DNA of 64,000 nt. It comes from Microbotryomycetes sp. JL201 (taxonomy: Eukaryota > Basidiomycota > Microbotryomycetes). Within the stretch, counting starts at the first letter, position 1, and the number at the start of each line of letters is the position of its first letter. Under the pieces are notes generated by a model. It had not been told where the DNA came from and searched no databases. It saw nothing but the letters and a program-made list of their open reading frames with translations. Shown here piece by piece: positions 55,822 through 64,000 of this stretch. The stretch is taken from NCBI GenBank assembly GCA_033819885.1, contig JAQYUZ010000057.1, forward strand, positions 1-64,000, given 5' to 3'. The position numbers and the translations under genes are program-made.

Positions 55822-57554
55822 ATGCTCGCCGCTGCATGGCATTGGTGGACAGGTACGGGTGCGGCGACGCGAGTATCAGTGACACTCTCACAATGCCCTC
55901 GTTGACCACCTGTTGCGTACCACAGGCGCGATCGCCGAATGGGTGGCCAGCGACGGCAACGATGAGGCTCAAACGCCGTCGCACCTGGCCAGCCTGACGC
56001 CGTTCCCGCCACTGCCGAGCGAGATCAGAGATCTGATCCTCATGTACACGGTCCCGTCGCCGTCATATGCCCACGAGGCGCGCCGGACAAGGCTCTTGCT
56101 TGCGTACTCGCAATCCGACTCGAGCGCACGGCAAGCTGCACAAGCAGAGACGTACAGGCACGCGCACTTGTCGACATGGAAGCATGCCAATTTCTTCTTG
56201 ACGGCCCTCCGCACAAACCCAGGAATGAGCGATATTGTCACGACCGTCAGACTGGGCAGGTTTGCCGGTGGCACAAGTGGCGACGACAGCACCACGCACA
56301 CGACACGTCATCGTCCGGCTATCGACGGGCAGTTGCATGCTCAACATGGATGGTGGGGCAGGGATGGTATTGTTGGACTCGTGCTCGAGCAATGTCCCAA
56401 CGTCACAGAGCTATGGATTGCAGGACTGTCGGCTTTGTCGCTGCACGAACTGTCTTTCGGGCAGAGTCAGTTCAAAGTCCGACTGAAGTCCCATTTCAAG
56501 AAGCTGACTTTGACGCTCAGGCCTGCGCCAGCTCTATATTGTTGAAACGCGCGTTTCGCCACATTCAGCACCGTGTGACCCGCTCATGCTCCCTCGCCTC
56601 GACACGCTCCACGTTTGGCGCACAATTTTTTCTCACCAGTCATTGGCGATGCTGCTCAACCCTATCACACTACCCTGCCTGCGCACTCTACACCTATTTT
56701 CGATTCATCAAAGTCTCGCGAACGAAAGACCACCACCACCACAAGTTGCCAATCAGGCTCATCACACGGCAGACGTCCGACAAGCCGCGACAGCGACAAC
56801 GCACGCAGAAGCTCCGGACGAACCAAACTCCAACTCGCTCGCCATCCTGACTGCATCTCTTGCTCAGTTGACAACCACCGGACGACCGGGCTTGGCAATC
56901 AACCTCAGTCCGTTCGCCATGACGGCTCCCCTGCTGAGTCATCTCGCTTTGGGATCTTATGCCACGAGAATCGTGTCGATGCGAGATTTGAAAAGGTGCA
57001 CTCGAGTCGAGACACTGGATTTGCCATTGACCTTTGTCTTGTCGTTGGCTTGGCATCTGGACCAATCGCGAGACCAAGATGACCTAGATTTGTGGGTCAG
57101 ACCGGAAGGACGTAGTCTTCCGACAGATGGCATCGGTTCAAACTTTGAGTCAGAATGGCCGCCAGACAGTTTGATTGCAGTCAGAGTTAGGGACGACGGT
57201 CAGACGGGCTTTGCCAACGAACAACCAGCGACGACAAGAGATATACAGAGTGCTTTAGTCAATGTCGTGGAATGGTTGGACGGACGAGAGAGGACCAAGG
57301 ACGTCATTGTCACGTTACCGATGGCCTACTCGGACCCTGAATTGCATGACGACGAGGACGAGGATGCGCCAGACAGTCACAATTCGAACCGGATAACAGA
57401 GGCAGTTGAGGAATGGCCATCTGGAAGACCACAAAATGGCAAATTGATCGTATGGAAAAGCGGACCGTGGGATTCGCCAGATGCCAACGACGCCGGGTTC
57501 AATATAAGCACTTGCCTGTGGCGAAAACACGTTCGACGACGACTCTGTATGTAG
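55822..57554 (+). CDS. F-box-like, leucine-rich protein
   Basis: A basidiomycete F-box-like protein. ATG 55822 starts MLAAAWHWWTG, and after a GTACGG...CACAG intron the second exon gives AIAEWVASDGNDEAQTPSHL and the F-box-like motif LPPLPSEIRDLILMYTV. Leucine-rich segments follow: LEQCPNVTELWIAGLSALSL, RQLYIVETRVSPHSAP, LPRLDTLHVWRTIFSHQSLA, LPCLRTLHLFSIHQSL and APLLSHLALGSYATRIVSM. Such proteins select substrates for SCF ubiquitin ligases or simply fold as scaffolds; only the N-terminal half of the F-box is convincing, so this is tentative. A later intron uses GTCAGT (after FGQ). The gene ends at 57554, 64 bp from the convergent Nudix gene. Confidence 0.75.
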
Positions 57555-57617
57555 TTGTACACTCTATGCTCCTCGTGTCATGTTCATCGCGTGCTGTGAT
57601 GCCCGATCGTGCCTATG

Positions 57618-58670
57618 CTATTGTCGTATCGGTGGTTTCGTCGTTGTCTCTGCCGCGACACGCTTGACTTGTCCGTCTTCGTGACTCGACACTTCCAAAG
57701 CCAACTGGAGACACTCCTTTGCCGTCAATTGTCCTCGTGCGAACCTCTCGTAGCCGATTCTAGACGACGCTGTGTCCAGCATAGCGTCGGGCCCGTACGC
57801 GGCAATCATGGCAACGCAAACAGTCACGTCCGCCGTTAATCCAGACACGATCGAAGAGAACGACGGGTGTTCGAACCAGTGCAGACGATACACGGACGTG
57901 GGCGTCGGCCATTCGTAATCAGCAAAACCGTACACGACAGGTGGTTCAGGCGCCGTACGAAGAAACATGTCAATGGGCGCGTGAAAGATGCTTGACACTT
58001 CCGACGGATTGGCTTTAAGAGTGGAGTCAAGGTACGAAGGAGCGTCAAAAACGTTGAGAAAGTAAACGACCGGAATCACAATGAGAAAGTTGCGAGAGAC
58101 GAATGCGGGCAATGTTGTGACGTGCACAAGATTCGTAGACGGCTCGAGAGGCAAGCCAACTTCTTCATTTGCTTCACGAAGCTGTGAGCAGAGCATGCAG
58201 TGTGTTAGCTCCCGATGAACTGTGCGAACGAAAGCTTGGGCTCGCCACTCACGGCCGTGTGGTTTATCGTGTCGTCACCGGGCTCATACCTCCCACCCGG
58301 CAAAGCCGTCTCGCCGGGATGACTTCTCAACTTTGTGCTTCTCGTCGTGTATGTCGCCGCGAGCCTGCCTTGTGCGTCAATGTGCAAAAGTACGAGGACG
58401 GCCGCGAGCTTTTGCGTGGGGTACCTGACAAAGAGCGGTCGAGCAGCAAGGGTGATCGAAGCTTGCATGATGAGCTAGACGGATCCAAGCTTACTGTGCA
58501 TCGAGATCGTCTGCTTTAAAATCGTGCAACCGCTCGAGCCCCTCGCGTGCAGATGTCGTTGTATGCTCGGGCAGAGTGTTCAAGACTTGTTTGAGCAAGT
58601 TATTTGAGCTCGAAGTGTGTTGCCCTTGATTGACGGTCGTCGTGGACTGTGCAGGTACGGGTGATCCCAT
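57618..58670 (-). CDS. PCD1: Nudix hydrolase, CoA diphosphatase type
   Basis: A Nudix enzyme of the peroxisomal/mitochondrial coenzyme A diphosphatase type (yeast Pcd1, NUDT7/8). Exon 1 starts at ATG 58668-58670 (MGSPVPAQSTTTVNQGQHTS). The domain begins TQKLAAVLVLLHIDAQGRLA, then TRSTKLRSHPGETALPGGRY. The Nudix box is GGRYEPGD followed across an intron by LREANEEVGLP, giving the REAxEEVG core; the CoA-specific upstream block R-S-HPGE-ALPGG is also present. Further on are VIPVVYFLNVFDAPSYLDST, EVSSIFHAPIDMFL and YRLHWFEHPSF. The C-terminus ends PPIRQ; no clear PTS1 signal is seen. The acceptor after exon 1 could not be fixed. About 280 residues. Confidence 0.88.
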
Positions 58671-58911
58671 GGCACGGGCGGACCGATGAGCGCCCGCGCG
58701 TGTGTAGGAGACTTTTTATGAAAGGGGTGCGCGCACAGATGCTATGAACGGGCGGCTTCCTAGCAGTTTGGTCACGTTTGCAGCGAGGTCAAGATGTGAG
58801 CTTGCAAGTCGATCGTCGCTCAAGACTGTCTGCTTCATTGCACACGCCAGAACAATCCCGGAAGCACGCCCAATGTGTGCCGCGAGATAACATCCTACTA
58901 ATATCTCGGCG

Positions 58912-60588
58912 ATGCAAGGAACACACCTCGAACCTGATGCCAGCTCAAACCGGTCGAGCACAGGCCTCGTTCTTACCGCTCCGCCTGCACCTGTCTACAT
59001 CCTGCGCGGACACGTCGCATGCATCAATGCTCTCACATTCAGTCCTGACGCTCTGTCGTTGTACTCGGGGTGCGTGCATCCCTGTCTCACGAGAAAGTTC
59101 GTGCTGACTCTGCTTTGTACGGCAACGTGATCAAGCGACGCCGATGGATGGGTAGCCATTTGGGATCTGATCACATTCAGACCCCGCGCATTTTGGAAGG
59201 CGCACGATGCCGGCGTGTTGACGATTGAGCCTCTCGGCCCAACTGGCCTGGTCACGTGAGCGGCGCCATTCGAGGCAGGAACAACGTACGAAGGCTTACC
59301 GTTGCCACGATTCGGAGTTCAGACACGGGAGAGACAATATGGTTCGACATTTCACGTTGCCATCGACCGAATTGAGCATCACAAGAGTCGCTGCTTCAGC
59401 TGTCCCAAGCCCAAAGAATCCGACGACGATCAATCCAGATTGGCAAATGGACGTCAACGCGCTCGCTTTCAGCAAAATGTCCCTGCTTCTCCTCTCAAGC
59501 ACGACGACGCAACAAGCACTTGTGGCCGTGCCGGCTCTGACGAAAGACGAACTTGTGCGCAGCTAATTCTCTTGTGACCCGACTCGTCTGCAGAAGTCTG
59601 ACTTGTCTCACTTCTGTGTCCAGATCGACATCTTCCATCTGCCAAGTCACAGTCGGATACATCGCTCAATCGGAGCCGACACATTTCCCATCGGAGACAA
59701 AACAGGCACGTCACACAAGCCAGAGTTCTGCTCGAGTCTGAAAACTCAAATTTGCCTTGGCCCACAGGCACAGTCATGACTTTGAAACTGTTTGTCCCTC
59801 CTCAAAGCTCATCAAAGAGTCCTCTGCATTTACTAGCCGGCTACGAAGACGGTCGAGTGGCGCATTTCCGTTTCGTCGGTCCAGCGATTGAAGCGACGGA
59901 ACCGCCTTCACGAAAGAGAGATGAAGGGCAAGGCTGGGAGTTGATATGGGATGTCAAATGCCATCGTGAAGCAGGTCAGTTCAATGCTGACCTTTTTCGC
60001 GCTGCAATCTGACCAAAGTTCTTTGAACGCACATCAAAAGTTATGGACCTCGCGTTGATGCCCGACAAGCAAAATGCTTGGTCGTGCGGAGCAGATCATT
60101 ACTTGTGCAAATACAATCTGTTCTCGCTGCAAGAAAGCGAGAGATATAACAAGCTGGAGACGCCGTACCCCGGTAGGTCGTCGTTGTCCGTCAGAGACGA
60201 TGGCAGACTTCTGGCGGTCACGGGATGGGATGGCGAGTAAGTCATTTGTTTTCGTTCACGTTTCCCCATTTTTCTTTTTTCGCGCGTTTCCGAACCGACT
60301 CTGAAGCGAGAATTTTTTTGAAATTGATTCAACAGGCTGCGGTTGTATTCTGGAAAGACTGGCAAACCTTTGGCAGTCTTGTCGTATCACCGGTCAAGCT
60401 TGCAAGCAAGTGCTTTTAGCCCATTGCCGTCAAACTCGACAGTCACGCAAACACAGCGACAGCAGCACTCTGACTTAGACAAGTTGGACGATTCAGAAGA
60501 CGACATGTCAAATTCAAGAGCCTGGTTGGCCGTCGGTGGCAAGGACGAGAGAATTTCACTTTGGGAGCCGTATCCCCTCTCGGAATAG
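58912..60588 (+). CDS. ASA1: WD-repeat protein ASA1 (ASTRA subunit)
   Basis: ASA1 is a WD40 protein of the ASTRA/TTT-associated complex that works with Tra1 and PIKK-family kinases. ATG 58912 starts MQGTHLEPDASSNRSSTG. WD repeats are visible as APVYILRGHVACINALTFSP, DGWVAIWDLITFRPRAFWKA with HDAGVLTI, then LPSTELSITRVAASAVPSPK, MDVNALAFSK, VDIFHLPSHSRIHRSI, TGTVMTLKLFVPPQSSSKSP and HLLAGYEDGRVAHFRF. The later part gives MDLALMPDKQNAWSCGADHY, LSVRDDGRLLAVTGWDGELR, LYSGKTGKPLAVLSYHRSSL and WLAVGGKDERISLWEPYPL. The VDIFHLPS-RIHRSI block and the final blade are typical of Asa1. Several introns separate blades. Confidence 0.87.
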
Positions 60589-60838
60589 CCCGATACACGA
60601 ATGTGACGATTTGTATGCTAGCGACATGCGGTTGACAGACATAAAAGGTTTGGGATGAATGCTGAATGAATGACAACTGTGCGTTTGCACGTCTCGGCCA
60701 AAGAGAATCTTGAACCGAGCTACACTACGAAACATCTGGACCCAAAAAAAAAAAAACCCGATTCTAGAAAGAAATCATGCAGACGAAAACCATGCGCCGG
60801 CAAAGCCAACTTTTAAGGATTGAGCAACATGCACGAGC

Positions 60839-63452
60839 CTAGTGGTGACCGTTCATCGTCATGTGATTCAATTCGAGCAGAGGATGATACATCTGATTCT
60901 TGACGTGTGCCAACAGTTGAGCGTCATTCTGGCCTCTCAACTCTTGTGCACGATCGACGCCAAGTTTTTGAGCGGCCTTGATGACGCCGACGGCGATTGT
61001 CATCGAAACTTCGCGAATCTGTCGACACATGTGCACAAAGAAAATCAGTTGAGAATCCTGCGGTGAGCGAGATGTATGAAGACTGACCCTCTCAACATCG
61101 GGGTACAGCAAGTTTCGCTCCTTCTCGTCGGGCGTCAACGAATCGGCGAGGCTTTGAGCAGCGGCGTGCACCAAATCCTCAGGGATCGTCTTGACCTTTG
61201 CCAAGATGGCTCCGAGACCGAGACCAGGGAAGATGTACTGCAGACTCGATCCGTCAGAATGTTTCCAGCCGCGGCAAGTCATTTACGATGCCGGAAACTG
61301 ACCATGTTGTTACCCTGTCCCGGCTCGTACCTCTTGCCTTCGAATTGAACGGGGTCGAAAGGAGAACCTGAAGCGTACAGAACGGCGCCCTTTGTGCCTT
61401 CAACGGCCTCTTCGAACGTGCACTCTGCTTGAGCCACCGGGTTCGACAACGCAAACACGATCGGTCGCTTGTTGATCTTGCCCATGAACTCGAGAATCTC
61501 TTTCGTGAACGTGCCACCGACGGTAGACAAGCCCAACAAGGCGGTAGGTCTGACGTGCTCGACAACCTCCTTCAGCGTCTTGAGGCGGGGCACATCGTCT
61601 GACCTGGCAAGGTATTTCTTGTGCTCCGGCAGCTCGTCACCTCGATTATTTGCCACAAGACCCTGGAAACGGATCATTCAAGCGCGTGGAACCCGTCAGC
61701 CATGTGCATCGACGTGCCGGCGCGCGCTCGGTACTGACCCTCGAGTCGACCAGCCAAAACTTGCTCCTGGCCTCTTCTTCCGTCATGCCCTGCTTCTCAA
61801 AGTACTTGCAAATGGTCTCTGCGACACCGACACCACTTGAACCGGCGCCAAAGAACAAGATTCGTTGATCTTTCAACGAGATGCCCGTCAATTGGAATGC
61901 CCGGATGGCGCCAGCCAAGACGACAGCGCCAGTGCCCTGAATGTCGTCGTTGAAGCAAGGGTACCTGTCCCGGTGAGCTGACAGCAGAGGGAACGCCAAC
62001 GTCGTGTGGAAATCTTCGAATTGAATGATCTGCGGACAGAGGTGAGCAGGGGCTGTTGCATCGATTGCGGATCACGAACCATGTTTGGGAACACGCGGTG
62101 CATTTCTCGCATAAAGACGTCCATGAATTTCTGCAACACGTCGAATGAGCTGTGTCCAGCAAGTTTATGCGGAAGGAGCTGAGCTGACCTCGCAAGCCTC
62201 GTCAGGCAGGCGGCGCTCTCGCAATCCAATGTACAGCGGATCGGCCAGCAACTTTTCGTTGTCTGTACCGAAATCGATGGCGATGGGCAGAGTCTGCAAA
62301 GATGACCAGGTCAGACTCGTATGCTTGGGCTGCCAGAGGTGAGCACGCAGAACTTGCCGCTTTTGGGTTGACACCGCCTGCTGCGACGTACAAGCTGAGC
62401 TTGCCCTGACTGATTCCCATACCACCGACGCCCAAATCGCCCAAACCCAGCACGCGCGAACCGTCTGTAACGACACAGATCTCCATTTGCTCCTTTCCGA
62501 CGCGGCAGGCGAGGCCGTCGAGAATTTTGCCGATATTGGGCAAGTCATGGTAAGAAAGATACAAAGCGCCAGCTGGAGTTGCATATGATGATGGCGGTGG
62601 GAAGATGAGCGACCAGTTCTGGCATGCCAAACCTGCAAATCGATCCGGATCAGTTTTGGGTCCTGAGCGCGACACGAATAGCACCGAGCCGAGTGGGGGG
62701 GGGGGGGGGGGGGGAAAGCAAACATTGAATTAGCGAAAGTAAACCATGACGGTATTTAAAATGATTGCCTCCAATTTAATAAAAAAAAACAGTTCAATAA
62801 AAAAAAAACCAAACGGCAAACAAAACAAATNNNNNNNNNNACGCGCTGGGCGTCACGCGGCTGAGAGTGACCGCGCCCCGCCCGCCCCCCCCCCCCCGCC
62901 CCGCCGCCCCCCCCCCCCCCCCCCCCCCCGGTCAAGATGAGCTGCTCCGAACGTACCGATGACGGGAGTGTAAATGAGTGGCTGCAAGGGATGTCGAACA
63001 ATCGGTGCATGTCAGTCAAATCGATCCGGGACTGAATACCAATGCGTGGTCACGCGACTCGTGACGAGAATTGGCCGGACAGCGGTCAAAGTAATTGTCC
63101 GTCCGCACAGTCCGCCGCGGGCGAGTAGGCTGGAGGAGGAAAGATAGCAGGCGAGACGACCTACACAGCATTCTTTCATGTTGCCTCCGACGAGAGCGTA
63201 AAAGATGTTTTCATTTCTGCTCTTCAAGCTGGTCAAGTACGTGTACTTTTCCAAGTCTCCAGGGATGCTCCTGCGAAGGTTCAGAACCTCGCGTGAGCTG
63301 CTAGCGACCGAGCGAAAGCAGAGAGACGCTTGAGTTGCGCACCTCAATCGTGCAAGAGCTCGCTGCACAAGAACTTCCTTTGTGCCAGAGTTTGTTGGCA
63401 GCACGCCGCCGGGCAAGTTTGGACTCGGGGCGATCTTGGCTTTCGGGTCCAT
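60839..63452 (-). CDS. MAE1: NAD(P)-dependent malic enzyme
   Basis: Malic enzyme, which oxidatively decarboxylates malate to pyruvate, probably in mitochondria. Blocks in order: NLPGGVLPTNSGTKEVLVQR, SIPGDLEKYTYLTSLKSRNE, IVRHPLQPLIYTPVIG (spliced to LACQNWSLIFPPPSSYATPA), ICVVTDGSRVLGLGDLGVGG, MGISQGKLSLYVAAGGVNPK, LADPLYIGLRERRLPDEACE, YPCFNDDIQGTGAVVLAGAI, the nucleotide fold RILFFGAGSSGVGVAETICK, SKFWLVDSRGLVANNR, VFALSNPVAQAECTFEEAVE, YIFPGLGLGAILAKVKTIPE and a C-terminus ending HMTMNGHH. The first in-frame ATG is 63452 (MDPKAKIAPSP), but the upstream frame RRLFSSSPFA looks like a mitochondrial presequence, so a spliced start near 63671 is possible. The intron near 62640-62960 contains a scaffold gap. 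Confidence 0.9.
62694..62930. other. Homopolymer runs and 10-N assembly gap inside an intron
   Basis: A G run (about 62695-62714), A-rich runs, ten N bases (62831-62840) and long C runs (about 62886-62930) all fall in one intron of the malic enzyme gene. The flanking splice sites (donor GTACGT after TPVIG, acceptor TGCAG before LACQNW) are intact. This looks like a hard-to-sequence stretch joined by a gap of nominal size, so the true intron length is unknown. Confidence 0.85.
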
Positions 63453-64000
63453 TGCGAAAGGTGAAGACGAGAACAAACGGCGTGGACTGACAGTCGAACA
63501 GCTGGTGAGCGCAGACGGTCGGCCGAGCGCGTCAAAGATCGGACGCGTGCGTACGAAAATGGTGGGCAAGAGGACGAGGGGACCGAGCGGCGCTTTCGTT
63601 GGGAGTCAAAAAAAGAACGGCGCCGCAACACCGATTCCGGAGAATATTTCGACTGCACACCATCGAATCGCCGTCAATTGAAAGACTTTTGCCTGCATTG
63701 ACATCTGCTCCTGTCTACATGCTCCCCAACTCACTGAACTAAAACGGAAATGGTACCGAGCCGAGGTTTGCGAGGACTGAATCTAAATGCGAACCGAATT
63801 CCCATACAAGGCGTCAGATGGCCGATTCTCTTGCCAAGTAGCACCGTGTCATGCGAAAGCGGCTCAGCATTCCGACTGAGCGAACGAGCGTGCTCGGTTC
63901 GGCTTATGTCGGAACTGCGCGATTGTACCGCTCGTGCAGAAACCTGTCAGATTCCGACGACGGAGGATGACGTCCCGTTGACGAGCTTCAATTGATTGAA
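63453..64000. other. Malic enzyme upstream region and window edge
   Basis: The first 200 bp may include the presequence exon of the malic enzyme. An ATG with a GTGTGC donor-like continuation lies near 63671. Beyond it I see no gene; the open plus-strand frame at 63750-63995 has no family features and runs to the window edge. Confidence 0.4.

Noticed and set aside
2661-60588. Replication/repair gene cluster (RAD54B, SLD5, PSF1, CTF8)
   Set aside because: They are 14-19 kb apart, separated by unrelated genes and lie on both strands, so co-location is most likely chance in a gene-dense genome.

Overview
The window reads as a compact nuclear region of a basidiomycete fungus. About 28 protein-coding genes lie on both strands, mostly 100-600 bp apart, and most are cut by many introns of about 40-130 nt with CTGAC/CTGAT-like branch points. 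The gene set is fungal throughout: OPI3, an HMP kinase/TenA fusion, NOP9, ASA1, CTF8, GINS subunits, a CFEM protein, a CON-10-like protein and a Mid2-like wall sensor. Proteins with long serine-rich tails and GTCAGT donors used beside GTAAGT suggest Pucciniomycotina or a neighbouring lineage, but I cannot fix the species. Gene models below were spliced by eye, using reading frame and family conservation, so exact starts and splice sites are predictions.

Layout: 0.4-2.4 kb DUF4246 protein (-); 2.7-7.5 kb RAD54B/RDH54 recombination translocase (-); 8.0-9.1 kb HIT hydrolase (-), head to head with OPI3 phospholipid methyltransferase (+); 10.8-12.3 kb family 25 glycosyltransferase (+); 13.0-13.8 kb unnamed coiled-coil protein (+); 14.2-17.1 kb vacuolar amino-acid transporter (-); 17.5-18.9 kb fatty acid hydroxylase A (-); 19.3-20.5 kb SLD5 (-); 21.3 kb CON-10-like stress peptide (+); 22.1-24.3 kb S9 peptidase (-); 24.8-27.1 kb triple GNAT protein (+); 27.4-29.1 kb membrane sensor (+); 29.3-31.3 kb THI20-type enzyme (-); 31.9-34.7 kb NOP9 (+); 34.8-35.5 kb CFEM protein (+); 35.7-44.4 kb three serine-rich proteins (+), with PSF1 (-) and a small hypothetical gene among them.

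The 45.1-47.1 kb stretch is the least ordinary part: a diverged palindrome with arms of about 0.9 kb around a 47-nt centre, each arm carrying a decayed copy of the same unrecognised gene. It is followed by fatty acid hydroxylase B (47.6-49.3 kb, -), a paralogue of hydroxylase A; METTL3/IME4 RNA m6A methyltransferase (+); ribosomal protein eS7 (-); CTF8 (+); a zinc-finger basic protein (-); an F-box-like protein (+); a CoA-type Nudix hydrolase (-); ASA1 (+); and malic enzyme (-), one of whose introns holds a scaffold gap and homopolymer runs.

Four genes serve replication or genome stability (RAD54B, SLD5, PSF1, CTF8), but they are scattered and independently transcribed, so I do not read them as a cluster. 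The most interesting signals are in gene structure: a start codon apparently split by an intron (PSF1), start-codon-only first exons (12.97 kb gene, eS7), micro-exons of 8, 10 and 16 nt, GC-AG introns, a triple acetyltransferase that kept an intron at the same place in each repeat, and a RAD54B with a second, N-terminal copy of its accessory domain.
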